Origin: Tritrichomonas musculus
Taxonomy: Eukaryota; Parabasalia; Tritrichomonadida; Tritrichomonadidae
Reading direction: 5' to 3'
Length of the DNA: 64,000 bases
Assembly (NCBI GenBank): GCA_039105265.1
Contig: JAPFFF010000005.1
Coordinates: 3,705,501-3,769,500 of the forward strand
The notes under the pieces were generated by a model, which was given only the letters and a program-made list of their open reading frames with translations, ran no database searches and was not told where the DNA came from. Positions within the stretch are counted from its first letter, which is position 1. The number at the start of each line of letters is the position of its first letter. Shown piece after piece: positions 29,800 to 38,614 of this stretch. A program made the position numbers and the translations under genes.

Positions 29800-30351
29800 T
29801 TACATCATATCTTCAAAGATGCGATTTCTCCTACCAATAGGTCTCATAGGTATATATTGAGGTTGTTGTTCTTCTTCATATTGTTGTGGCGGTTCTTCAG
29901 GAACATACTGTTGTCTTGGTTTACTCATCCTTTTATCAACAACCTCCTTTATCATACGTCTCTGTTCTTTCTTCTCTCGACTTATCTTCATTTCTTCACC
30001 TAGTGATTTTAGCTGTTTTAGTATTTCCTCATTCACAGTAGGGTCATAAACTTGGCTTTGTTGAGTTTTTCGAGGTTTTGTAGGTTTTCGTGCAGCTTTC
30101 GAACTTATTGGCTTTCTTGGCTTTTCTTCAAGTTCCTCATGTTCTTCACTGTCTGAGTTTTCTTGAGTTTCTTCGTTATTTTCACTTTCTGAGTTTTCTT
30201 GATATTCTCGAGTTATTGGAGTTTTTCGCTGTTTTACAATATACTTGTCTTTGGTTTTTGTAGGTAAAACTTCCCAATCTGGGTCATCCCTTCCATTCAA
30301 CCATTTATGAATAACTGCAAGTCTCTTAGAACCTGTTAGATGTTTTGACAT
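29800..30351 (-). CDS. Polinton charged 183-aa protein
   Basis: A 183-residue, highly charged and probably disordered protein: a basic N-terminus (TGSKRLAVIHKWLNG), an acidic Ser/Glu middle (ESENNEETQENSDSEEHEEL), basic Lys/Pro repeats, a short coiled-coil helix (LKQLKSLGEEMKISREKKEQ) and a Gln/Pro tail ending PIGRRNRIFEDMM. No family is recognised. It sits between the capsid gene and the glycine-rich gene. DNA packaging or core condensation is possible. Confidence 0.6.
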   Translation of the reverse strand: MSKHLTGSKRLAVIHKWLNGRDDPDWEVLPTKTKDKYIVKQRKTPITREYQENSESENNEETQENSDSEEHEELEEKPRKPISSKAARKPTKPRKTQQSQVYDPTVNEEILKQLKSLGEEMKISREKKEQRRMIKEVVDKRMSKPRQQYVPEEPPQQYEEEQQPQYIPMRPIGRRNRIFEDMM

Positions 30352-30398
30352 TTAAAATAAACAAAAAAGTCCAAAAATTTAGTTTTTTTGAGTTTTCA

Positions 30399-30854
30399 TT
30401 AGATGTAGGTTCTCGCCCGATTGTTGGTAGTAAAGTCACTCTCTTGTAATGATCTAGACGAAAATGCTGGCTTTTCAAGAGGTGCTCCAACTGAATCACC
30501 TTTTGCAGATTTATTAATTGATGATAAGGCAGTTTTCACTTTTCCTTCTGGGACATATTTTAATGCTGTGTCAGCTATATTTGCTATTTTATTTCTTGTA
30601 CTATCGCTCAAGAAGCTTTCACCAAGACCTCTCGCAACTGAACCAATAACACCAGCATGCTTGGTTAATCCACCTGCTGAAGCATCTAATAGTTTACTTG
30701 CAAGACCTCCCGAAAAACTATCTGCAGCTCCCATTAATAATTTACCACCTAGTCCTACTCCTCCTTTTATTATCTCTTGCCATGGAGAAAATTGTTGCTT
30801 TTTGGAATAATTTGGCTTCCAATAATCTTCTACTGAATGACGTTCAATTCCCAT
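30399..30854 (-). CDS. Polinton glycine/alanine-rich amphipathic protein, 151 aa
   Basis: A 151-residue protein with a Gly/Ala-rich, weakly hydrophobic middle (GGVGLGGKLLMGAADSFSGG, LASKLLDASAGGL) and a disordered Ser-rich C-terminus. The composition recalls adenovirus protein VI-type internal capsid proteins with a membrane-active amphipathic helix; that analogy is inference. It lies between the charged protein and the ATPase in the structural block. Confidence 0.6.
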   Translation of the reverse strand: MGIERHSVEDYWKPNYSKKQQFSPWQEIIKGGVGLGGKLLMGAADSFSGGLASKLLDASAGGLTKHAGVIGSVARGLGESFLSDSTRNKIANIADTALKYVPEGKVKTALSSINKSAKGDSVGAPLEKPAFSSRSLQESDFTTNNRARTYI

Positions 30855-30871
30855 TTTTAAAAAATAAAAAA

Positions 30872-31738
30872 TTATTCGAAATAGTACTTATTAGCAGAAA
30901 TATTCATTACGAATTTTTCATGTGGTTCTTTATGTTGTAGGTATTCAGCTACTGTCTGCTTAGTATTTAATGAGTTATTTGTTTGTTGCAACAAGCTAGT
31001 AAAATCTTCCTCACTATATCCTGTATAACATATGATATCTGTTGCTAACCTTTTAGCATTCATATGAACAAATCGAATAGTTTGGATAGCCATGATACAT
31101 GTTAAATTATAGTGTCTTGTCTTGGTTAACAACTTGATAAATTCACTATTACCATTCTTTAATAAATCACTACCTGCACAATCATCTAGTATCAATAATG
31201 TGTTATATGGATATGATGATGTTTCATACTTGACTAACTTATTGGCTATATATATTATTTTATCATTGAGCTCATTTAAATGATGCTTCTCAATGAGCCT
31301 CCTCATTTCGTCATTGGTCTCTTTCATTCGAGATAATACATATTTGACAATAGCATAATACTTTATCTTTCTTCGAAGATGTCTTTTAAGATAACTCATT
31401 AATTCTCTTTCCTTTACATAATCGATTCTTGATTGTATCTGTTTATTAAGTGTTTCAGCTGTTTTATCCATTTTACCAGAGCTTGAGCAAAATATTATCT
31501 TTTGGTAGTATGGATGTTTAAACAACCTCTCTGTTATCATAATATGTCTCCATATCCAAAAACTTTTACCAGCACCTGGTTTACCAATTAAAAAGTATAT
31601 ACCATTTGTGCTAAAAGGATAATCAGGTGATAATGGTTTAATCAAAGCACCATCTATCTCTTTCATGTTCTTCCGTAAGGTCTCTTTAATCAATGTTTCT
31701 ACTTTATTTATTAGTTCTGCACTTGGGGGTTCATCCAT
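30872..31738 (-). CDS. Polinton genome-packaging ATPase (A32/FtsK type)
   Basis: A 288-residue P-loop ATPase expected to drive DNA into the capsid. Walker A is GKPGAGKS (residues 52-59) and Walker B is LLILDD ending at 186. After Walker B the protein reads KLLTKTRHYNLTCIMAIQT, which matches the sensor region of A32-like packaging ATPases (RH-x-N..). It lies directly downstream of the integrase, 10 bp apart, in the same orientation. Confidence 0.93.
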   Translation of the reverse strand: MDEPPSAELINKVETLIKETLRKNMKEIDGALIKPLSPDYPFSTNGIYFLIGKPGAGKSFWIWRHIMITERLFKHPYYQKIIFCSSSGKMDKTAETLNKQIQSRIDYVKERELMSYLKRHLRRKIKYYAIVKYVLSRMKETNDEMRRLIEKHHLNELNDKIIYIANKLVKYETSSYPYNTLLILDDCAGSDLLKNGNSEFIKLLTKTRHYNLTCIMAIQTIRFVHMNAKRLATDIICYTGYSEEDFTSLLQQTNNSLNTKQTVAEYLQHKEPHEKFVMNISANKYYFE

Positions 31739-31748
31739 TTACAAATTT

Positions 31749-32903
31749 TTAAATGTATTTCATAATTTTATCTGGTATTGGTTTGCCCTCAACCTTTTGA
31801 CCTGCTTTAATTTGTCGTTCATAATTTTTCTTTTGTTCCAACCAATATTGTCTTTCTGCTGTACCAAGTACTAATGGATTACCTCTCCTTACATCTCTAA
31901 TAGTTTGTCTAGCAAAGGCATCATCACCTTCGACTCCTTCCCATTTTAAATCATACTTACCAGTATCTTCATCAAAGTTATATATTTTTTCAATAATACC
32001 TTCTTTACCTTCATTTAGTCTTTCAGCTACTTTAATCCTTTTGTCTCTTGTCCTTAACAACCTATATCCAGGGAATGAACTAGTTGAACCATCTTTGGAC
32101 TTGACCACAAACTGGTTACCTTTTTGTGAGTCAACTATATAAGACTCATTGGACAAATTACTTCTTCTTTTACCAAATGGTTCTTTTTCGAGTACTAACC
32201 TGACCTTCTCACCTGGATTAAAATGGTATGGATTAATGCGTGCATTCTTTTGTATGTACTTTATTTCATCCTCTGGAGTAATATCATTAGGTGCTTTATT
32301 ATCTAAAGACCTATGAGGAGAGTTGTTATATATGTTGACCAAATCATGCATCTCCTTTGGTTGAATAAACCTATTTTCACCAATAGCATCTCTTATGGTT
32401 CTCATAAACCTATTAATAATGCCAAGTACATTATGGTTATTCTCAGTTGTTGTTCGGTATTTTATGTTCTTCTCTCTCATGAAGTCTAAGACTGTTGATG
32501 ATAAATATGCTGCATCCTCATCACTTGTTATCGAATATACATGAGGTACATCATTAACAAATTTATGAAGTGCTGTTAATACTTCTCTTGCTCCTTTACC
32601 ATTCATAGGATATGCATATGCTTTTCTGGTGTTGATATTGATGAACATTAGATAATTCAACCCACCTGCCTCTTTATTATTAATGAAGGTATCCATTTGA
32701 TAACCATGAGGATGTTTGGATACAATAGGTATAAATTGTGCTTTAGGTACTCTCTTATCATGTACTACTCTTTCATCAAAGTATTTCTTTGCTTCTTCTT
32801 CATTTAGATTCTCTTGTTTTGCCATGCTAAGGTATTTGTCCAAGGTCTTCCATTTAGCTTTGTTGTATAATTTTTCATATGGGCTTGGTTCTTCTTTACT
32901 CAT
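31749..32903 (-). CDS. Polinton retroviral-like integrase
   Basis: A 384-residue integrase for insertion of the element. The rve-type catalytic core spans about residues 60-215, with acidic residues at D71 (YQMDTFINN) and D128 (SITSDEDAAY) and the family phrase HNVLGIINRFMRTIRD. An SH3-like region (NPGEKVRLVLEKEPFGKRR) follows, then a chromodomain-like segment near 305-350 (IIEKIYNFDEDTGKYDLKWE). The layout is typical of Polinton integrases. It lies immediately upstream of the ATPase. Confidence 0.92.
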   Translation of the reverse strand: MSKEEPSPYEKLYNKAKWKTLDKYLSMAKQENLNEEEAKKYFDERVVHDKRVPKAQFIPIVSKHPHGYQMDTFINNKEAGGLNYLMFININTRKAYAYPMNGKGAREVLTALHKFVNDVPHVYSITSDEDAAYLSSTVLDFMREKNIKYRTTTENNHNVLGIINRFMRTIRDAIGENRFIQPKEMHDLVNIYNNSPHRSLDNKAPNDITPEDEIKYIQKNARINPYHFNPGEKVRLVLEKEPFGKRRSNLSNESYIVDSQKGNQFVVKSKDGSTSSFPGYRLLRTRDKRIKVAERLNEGKEGIIEKIYNFDEDTGKYDLKWEGVEGDDAFARQTIRDVRRGNPLVLGTAERQYWLEQKKNYERQIKAGQKVEGKPIPDKIMKYI

Positions 32904-32909
32904 TTATTT

Positions 32910-33914
32910 TTAAATAAACATCTTATCGTATTGAAGGAATTGCATTTCGATAACAAATGAATCTTTAGGAGGTAGTTTGGTTGGACAATTATAATGTGCA
33001 TCACTATAGAAGTCTATCCAAAACCTTTGGTCCATTGAGTTTAACTTGAAGTACTTAATAGGACTATATTCAACATCACTATCTCCAATATAGTTATGTA
33101 ATGCTTGTTCACCAATAGATGAATATATTTTACATGGATGTCTGTCCCATACATTATCAAATACCAACCTCTTACTTAAAGTTGAATACTTCTTAGGGTT
33201 ATTTTGATAAGCTCCTGTGCCTATATTAAACACATCTGCAAAGTCCTCATTCCAATCACCAATTTGGAAAAAATTGATAAATTGGCTTGAATCTTCCTCT
33301 ATATTATCATTCTTTTTAGTATATATAATTTCATGAAAACCATCTTTATCATAATATCCATCTGTTTGTATATCTCGATATGCAATTAATGAATCATTTT
33401 GGGAAAATGCATGTCCATATTCTCCATGCATAGCTATCCAAGATTTCATCGCGGTGTTGACAGCATCAAAGAACCCTCTTAAGTCCCCTTCCTCTGACAC
33501 CCAATCAATAACATCAAAATTTGCTATCCATTTCCAAGTAGGCTCTTTTTCATATTCTACTTTGAGTTGGTCCTGGTAGAATTTATCAAGTAGTTCTTGA
33601 GTTAAAATAGGGTCGTTTATATTTCCTCCATGTAAAACAAAGTAGGATTTTTGAACTTTAAATATAGTCACATTAAATTCTAATTTGCGTCTTCTCTTAA
33701 TGATATGCGCTGAACGAACACCAACAATAGATTCCCCTTTGTTTGCAGTTGACCATTCTGGTGGGAAATTAAACCAATACCTATTAAACTTAGCTTTATC
33801 ATGTTGAGCATCCTCAAGGAAGTAGGCTGTTTCGATTGGAAGAGGTGTATTACCATCATTAACTATATTATCTCGATTAGGATATAAAGTGTTAACACTT
33901 GGTGGTAATTCCAT
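32910..33914 (-). CDS. Polinton candidate minor capsid (penton-like) protein
   Basis: A 334-residue protein with no membrane segment. It has an N-terminal beta-rich part (GVRSAHIIKRRRKLEFNVTI) and a C-terminal strand pattern ending FWIDFYSDAHYNC and FVIEMQFLQYD, similar in layout to single jelly-roll minor capsid proteins. It sits between integrase and protease, a common place for this gene in Polintons. Assignment rests on size, position and strand pattern, so it is tentative. Confidence 0.55.
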   Translation of the reverse strand: MELPPSVNTLYPNRDNIVNDGNTPLPIETAYFLEDAQHDKAKFNRYWFNFPPEWSTANKGESIVGVRSAHIIKRRRKLEFNVTIFKVQKSYFVLHGGNINDPILTQELLDKFYQDQLKVEYEKEPTWKWIANFDVIDWVSEEGDLRGFFDAVNTAMKSWIAMHGEYGHAFSQNDSLIAYRDIQTDGYYDKDGFHEIIYTKKNDNIEEDSSQFINFFQIGDWNEDFADVFNIGTGAYQNNPKKYSTLSKRLVFDNVWDRHPCKIYSSIGEQALHNYIGDSDVEYSPIKYFKLNSMDQRFWIDFYSDAHYNCPTKLPPKDSFVIEMQFLQYDKMFI

Positions 33915-33938
33915 TTCGAGTTGAATAAAAAGTCTTTA

Positions 33939-35507
33939 TTAATATACAACACCTGTTTCTAATTCATTGTTTTGAAGTTCTCGAAGTATTCTCTTTCTAA
34001 TATCTGGTATATTGCGTTGTTTAAACTTACCATTTCCTTCATGCAAAAAGGTACGACAAGATTCCATTAGAAACACTCCACAATCCTTGTTATTCCTTTG
34101 ACTAGGTACATCATAATATTTTGCTTTTAACTTACCTGTTCCTGAAATATTGATCCACTTATTAAGTGTCTTTACCTCTGGTGCCATTGACTTATTCTCA
34201 GAGTCATAGCATTCGATTATTTTCTTTGGATATCGAACAATACATAAAACCCAATGTTCTCCATCTGAGCAAATGGGGACAAATACTTTATCGAAATGTG
34301 TAAATGACTGTTTACCTGAGATAGGACTTTTCATCAGTTCATGTATTTTTTCCATATCATTAGTCTCATATGCCATAGAAAGGAGGGTATAAAATGCAGT
34401 AGGTACAACCAATATTTTCTTTTTATCAAACTCTGCTTCATTTTGACCAGGTTGTTTATTCAATCTCTTTCCTTTGTTATATAGAAGTTTCAAGTAGTCA
34501 TCAATAACATCTTCTTCTATATTTTCATCATTGACTAAACTCCTCCAATCATGAATTTTATGACGTCTTTGGTCTACTGTAAACTCTCCTGTCTTCTGTG
34601 GTGTCATACGGGGTTCTCTTGGAGGAGGACTAGTACCTCGAGAGGTATGTGATGATGGAAACTGTGGAGGGGGTGATGAAGGAGGAGGAGGTGGTGGAGG
34701 TGGAGGTGAACGAGGTGGTGGAGGTGGAGGTGAAGGTGAACGAGGTCGTTTTGATTTTTTCTTATGTTGTTTTGATTTTTTCTTAGGTCTATCATCCTCG
34801 TCTAAATTTGTACTACTTTGAAGTAAAAGTTGAATTCTGTTTTGATTTTGGTCCCTTGTTGGTGGCTCAACATTTGTGGGTCGGTTCCTACCGATTTTCC
34901 TAAGGTTAAGATGATAATCATTTCGATTTAAAGTTGGAGGTCTGGGTAATGGAGCCAATTCTGGTATATCATCTGTTTGAATACCTCTAGTTTTATATTC
35001 TTTCTTATCACTTTTCAATGTTCTTTCTTTCATCTGCTCTCTCAGTTCTCTAGCTGCTTGTTTTTCCTCCTCAGTCTTCATTCGAGATATCCTTATGTTG
35101 ATAATATCATAATGTAATTTTATCTCTGTTAATATACCTTGATCTGATTCTTGGAGAGTATATTGATATGGCTTTAATACTGTTATGTAATGCCCATGTT
35201 CATCTTTATCATCTTGATTTTTCTTAATCGCAAACACACAACCTGAAAATTTTGCTTTTGGTCTCTCTCTCTTGAGTCTATTAGCAAATTCAAGTACGTC
35301 TTTAAAAGCTATACTAGTATTTAAATATGTCTCATATAATTTTTGTAGATTTATTTGATTATTAGAGAACTTCCATATAGTTTGACCCAAACCTCTTGTT
35401 AATCTTGCAACATCTCTATCAACTAGTTTAGGTCGAAATTTAATAGTACCTTGTAGTAGTTGTATTTTATTGTTAGGTTTTGTTTGTGTACCTACATCAC
35501 TTGTCAT
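33939..35507 (-). CDS. Polinton adenovirus/Ulp1-type cysteine protease with long N-terminal region
   Basis: A 522-residue protein. The C-terminal third is a C48/adenain-type maturation protease: H418 (GEHWVL), D435 (ECYDSENK), Q470 and C476 (PSQRNNKDCGVF). The N-terminal 240 residues are a separate unrecognised domain, followed by a Lys-rich and long poly-Pro segment (about 240-285). Two GxQT phrases occur (GTQTK at 6-10 and GIQTD at 175-179). The protease would process capsid proteins. The long N-terminal extension is larger than a bare protease (about 200 residues). Confidence 0.88.
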   Translation of the reverse strand: MTSDVGTQTKPNNKIQLLQGTIKFRPKLVDRDVARLTRGLGQTIWKFSNNQINLQKLYETYLNTSIAFKDVLEFANRLKRERPKAKFSGCVFAIKKNQDDKDEHGHYITVLKPYQYTLQESDQGILTEIKLHYDIINIRISRMKTEEEKQAARELREQMKERTLKSDKKEYKTRGIQTDDIPELAPLPRPPTLNRNDYHLNLRKIGRNRPTNVEPPTRDQNQNRIQLLLQSSTNLDEDDRPKKKSKQHKKKSKRPRSPSPPPPPPRSPPPPPPPPPSSPPPQFPSSHTSRGTSPPPREPRMTPQKTGEFTVDQRRHKIHDWRSLVNDENIEEDVIDDYLKLLYNKGKRLNKQPGQNEAEFDKKKILVVPTAFYTLLSMAYETNDMEKIHELMKSPISGKQSFTHFDKVFVPICSDGEHWVLCIVRYPKKIIECYDSENKSMAPEVKTLNKWINISGTGKLKAKYYDVPSQRNNKDCGVFLMESCRTFLHEGNGKFKQRNIPDIRKRILRELQNNELETGVVY

Positions 35508-35550
35508 TTAAAAATCAAATAAAAGAAAGAAGAAGAAGATGTTGTTTATT

Positions 35551-35556
35551 TCATTT
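35551..35556 (+). promoter_or_regulatory. Initiator-like TCATTT
   Basis: TCATTT followed by a T-run lies 22 bases before the ATG at 35579, in the 71-bp divergent interval with the protease gene. Confidence 0.4.
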
Positions 35557-35578
35557 TTTTTTTTTTATTTCTGTATAA

Positions 35579-35842
35579 ATGGCTAATTTCATGACCATAA
35601 AAGAGCGTATATATATCCTCTATAAAATAGTGTCTTACCTCTATGATTATAGATGTGAGACTAATGAGGGAGTATGTAATATTTTAATTAATAAGATAAA
35701 AGAGTTAGCTGCTGAGTATTTCGAACCTGAATTTCTTGGTGTAATGATGAAAGATGGTGATTTGGAATTTATCGACCAAATAGAACATTTTGCCTTTGAG
35801 TTCTTAGAGTACCAAATATCTAATCTGCCCTCGCATTTATAA
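35579..35842 (+). CDS. Polinton 87-aa helical protein, unknown
   Basis: An 87-residue, all-helical-looking acidic protein (MANFMTIKERIYILYKIVSY at the start). No domain is recognised. It is divergent from the protease gene, and its last codons overlap the 3' end of the HNH gene on the other strand. Confidence 0.55.
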   Translation: MANFMTIKERIYILYKIVSYLYDYRCETNEGVCNILINKIKELAAEYFEPEFLGVMMKDGDLEFIDQIEHFAFEFLEYQISNLPSHL

Positions 35843-36155
35843 TTTTGGGCATATCCCTGTTATAGTTACTATCAGTTGGGGTTATCCATCTTAAGTTGCT
35901 TAGATGGTAGTCAGCCCTATTCCTATTGATATGGTCTACCTCTATTTTATGTTGTGGGTCATCATTAGGTATGAACTGTCTTGCTATAAGTACATGTTTC
36001 AAGTAGTAGTTGCCATTTAGACATACTCGTATATACCCCTTTATATGTTTTGCATCTTTGCATATAAAATGATTACTCTTACGTCTTATAGTAAAGGGGT
36101 ACCTATTCAGTATCTCATAGTCGTTAGTAAAGCCTTTGAGTGGCACAAATGACAT
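35820..36155 (-). CDS. HNH endonuclease (HNH_3/NUMOD-like) inside Polinton
   Basis: A 111-residue protein of the small HNH family found in phages and giant viruses. The signature is HKIEVDHINRNRADYHLSN followed by LRWITP, preceded by a YLKHVLIARQFIPN segment (H, then VDHIN, then N). The N-terminal part (YPFTIRRKSNHFICKD) resembles the beta-type substrate or DNA-binding part seen with HNH_3. It could nick DNA or be a homing-type passenger. It sits near the right end, overlapping the 87-aa gene tail. Confidence 0.85.
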   Translation of the reverse strand: MSFVPLKGFTNDYEILNRYPFTIRRKSNHFICKDAKHIKGYIRVCLNGNYYLKHVLIARQFIPNDDPQHKIEVDHINRNRADYHLSNLRWITPTDSNYNRDMPKIINARAD

Positions 36156-36180
36156 TTACTCACTTTTTAAATGATTCATT

Positions 36181-36186
36181 TCATTT
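36181..36186 (+). promoter_or_regulatory. Initiator-like TCATTT deciding a start
   Basis: TCATTT lies 11 bases before the ATG at 36197. This favours that start over the in-frame ATGs upstream (36140, 36149), which overlap the divergent HNH gene's 5' end. Confidence 0.4.
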
Positions 36187-36196
36187 TTATTTTCGT

Positions 36197-36496
36197 ATGA
36201 ACAAGTGGGGGAAAATCATTGTTGATAGAATTGATAATAATGAACATCGTCATTATCCTCTTGATGACAAAGAAAGAAACATTACCAAGTTCCCAAAGAA
36301 AAAAAAGCGAGTGGGCTTGTATAAAAACTATAAGGAACATCAAGAAGAAGAAGAAGAAATGTTTATAGTGACAGAGTGTCATTTTATTCCCTATGAATAT
36401 AAAGAGATAGGTGTTCAAACTGAAGACCTTTGGGATGTAGGTGTTCAAACTAATGCTGAACTACCTCATATAGAAGAACTACTTAGTAAAATCTAA
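36197..36496 (+). CDS. Polinton 99-aa protein with two GVQT motifs
   Basis: A 99-residue protein from MNKWGKIIVDRIDNN. It has a basic middle (KFPKKKKRVGLYKN), an acidic run (EEEEE) and then two tandem phrases EIGVQTEDLWD and VGVQTNAEL (Q at 74 and 84). The pair is spaced by ten residues and resembles paired LC8 dynein light chain ligands. It is the last gene before the right terminal repeat, starting 32 bp beyond the stop. Confidence 0.6.
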   Translation: MNKWGKIIVDRIDNNEHRHYPLDDKERNITKFPKKKKRVGLYKNYKEHQEEEEEMFIVTECHFIPYEYKEIGVQTEDLWDVGVQTNAELPHIEELLSKI

Positions 36497-36528
36497 CTTC
36501 TTTTATTTTAATTTTTGTTGTAGTAGGT

Positions 36529-36765
36529 ACGAGATTCTCGGGGCTGGTACCTGTGCCGTTTCATAGATGGGCGGTTGTGGGGTGGGGTACCTGTGCCGTT
36601 TCATTGATGGGGAGCAGTAGTGAGAACAAGAATATTTTTTTCTTTTTTTTCTTTTTTCTTTTTTTTCTTTTTCTTTTCTTTTCTTTTTTTCTTTTTCTTT
36701 TATGACGAGTTCGTGTTGACGCTTGGGGTGCCAGCCCCAGCGGAAACCGACTCGTATATACTACT
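36529..36765 (-). repeat. Right terminal inverted repeat of the Polinton
   Basis: Reverse complement of 11102-11339, ending in CTCGTATATACTACT. Outside the A/G-rich tract I see only isolated differences from the left copy. The complementarity stops at ACGAGATTCTC on the inner side. Confidence 0.93.
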
Positions 36766-37411
36766 TCAATGTTGTATAACAATATATAATTTTCGATAAA
36801 TATTTGAATAAAACTTATAGAAAGCATTTTGATTTTAGTAAAAATAAAAGAAATCTAAACTTTTTGATAGTTTTCGGGATTTCTGAGAATACGATCACGT
36901 TTGAATATAATATTTTATCAAATATATTAAAGTCACTTTACACAATCACAATATCGTGCTAAACAAAATTTTGATATAAAATTCATTAATTATTGAAGAA
37001 AAAAAAACAATATCTCAGCCTGAAAAAATAATTTTATTTTCGTTTTTTTTATTATAAAAGTTTTGTTTTATCTGGACAATAGTCAGTAATAGAAATCTTT
37101 GTCTCCAACATTTTAAATTAGAATTTTTATAAAAAATATATGATCGTTCATCTGAAATAGAGTAAGTATTGAAATAAAATAATTAAAATTTTAGAAGCAA
37201 CCATGATTATACAGCAACATCATAGAATAAAATGATTTTATCTTAAAATGAAAGCAGTTATTTATTCATTTTTCTTTGTTATCTTTTAAATGGCAACTTC
37301 AATTGGATATTCTACTCTCAATAGATGTTAATCATTGATGCAAATCGTAATTTCTTCTGTAATTTCTTTTAGAGTAGATTCTTTTGCCCAATAAATTATG
37401 AAATTTGTCAA
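36766..37411. other. Gene-free AT-rich stretch right of the Polinton
   Basis: No gene, RNA or repeat that I can support between the Polinton end and the hAT element. Confidence 0.6.
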
Positions 37412-37419
37412 TATTTTAC

Positions 37420-38151
37420 TAGGGATGGGAAACGGGCACCGGGCGGGCAATGGGCCCGAAATAAACGTACTGCCCGGGCATGCCCGGGCAAATTTACGGG
37501 CAAAATGGGCTGCCCGGGCAAAACGGTTATTTACGTTTTTTCGGGTGAAGCAGTACCCGTTTCCACTTTTTTGGGCAATTGCCCGGGGCTGCCCATTTTC
37601 ATAAAAAAGAATTTGGTTCGAATATTTTCCGAACTTTTTTTTTTTTTTTTTTTAGAAAAAAGCATTGACAAAATAAAGTTTATGAATGATTTTTGTTTAA
37701 AAAAATGCATGAATATATTGTATTTTATATTTTAAATATAATTAAATTAAAAAAATCACATTTACTTATCTGATCACACAAAAATTTCATTTAGATATTA
37801 TGTCATTAACATAAAAAAGCAAATTTAACACAACAGTATAATAGTATATATGCTATTCTAACTATAAGTTCATAAATAAAACTTTTTGGAACATATTAAA
37901 TTTTGAGATATTGAAAATAAACTATACAGTTAATGAAATACTTGTGGGAATAAAAAATTATGCATTTTAAGAATAACAAAAAATCAAAATTTTTTATATA
38001 AGCCAAAAAAAGAGTAAAAAAAAGTGATAATATTTTCATTTAAACAAGTTTATAAAAAAATCATTTTCTTATTGTTTATAAAAAATGAAAAATAAATTGC
38101 AATCATCATGATATGAATTAATATTTTCAACATGGAATATAGGTGGAGAAA

Positions 38152-38182
<31 letters not shown>

Positions 38183-38395
38183 ATTCGACGAAAATCGAAC
38201 AAGCAGCTTTTACTATTTCATAAAATTTACGGGCAGGAAAGAAAATGATGTACGGGCAATCAATTTAACAATCAAATGGGCAAGAACGAGCAAAAACGGG
38301 CAATGTAAAAAAGACGTTTGTGCCCATTCTTGCCCGGTGATATGACCAATCTGACATTGCCCGGGCACGTTTCGGGCGCCCGTTTCCCATCCCTA
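37420..38395. mobile_element. Non-autonomous hAT element, 976 bp, with 8-bp target duplication
   Basis: The ends are TAGGGATGGGAAACGGGC and its reverse complement (38378-38395), the typical hAT terminus. An identical 8-bp TATTTTAC lies directly outside both ends (37412-37419 and 38396-38403). Subterminal regions are packed with GGGCA/TGCCCGGGCA words in both orientations, as hAT transposases bind such repeats. The interior is AT-rich with homopolymer runs and no transposase frame, so it would be mobilised in trans. The perfect duplication suggests recent insertion. Confidence 0.9.
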
Positions 38396-38614
38396 TATTT
38401 TACAGATGGAATTGCTATTCAAGTATCAAAAATATGTAAATGAAATTCATTTCATTAATATGACAATTTTCAAAATAAATGAATTCAGATATGCCGCCAG
38501 GATATTCATGATATTAAATTTAACATAAAAATATATATTTAAAAACAATATCAGTAATAATAATAAAAAAAAATAATAAAAACTCAGCTTAGTTATTTGT
38601 TTATTAGTAAATTT

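Larger units (their letters stand above)
11102..36765. mobile_element. Whole-looking Polinton/Maverick element, 25.7 kb
   Basis: The element is bounded by terminal inverted repeats (11102-11339 and 36529-36765) that are almost identical. It carries the full set that defines the family: protein-primed family-B DNA polymerase, retroviral-like integrase, FtsK/A32-type packaging ATPase, Ulp1/adenovirus-type cysteine protease, and double-jelly-roll major capsid protein with a candidate minor capsid protein. It also has two giant related proteins, an HNH nuclease and about ten small ORFs. The bases outside the ends (ATCAAG left, TCAATG right) do not form a clean 6-bp duplication; only TCAA is shared, offset by one base. 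All main frames are open and I see no obvious breaks. The age looks young, judged by the near-identity of the ends. Confidence 0.95.

Noticed and set aside
11096-36771. A clean target duplication around the Polinton
   Set aside because: Only TCAA is shared and is offset by one base; it is not called as a duplication.
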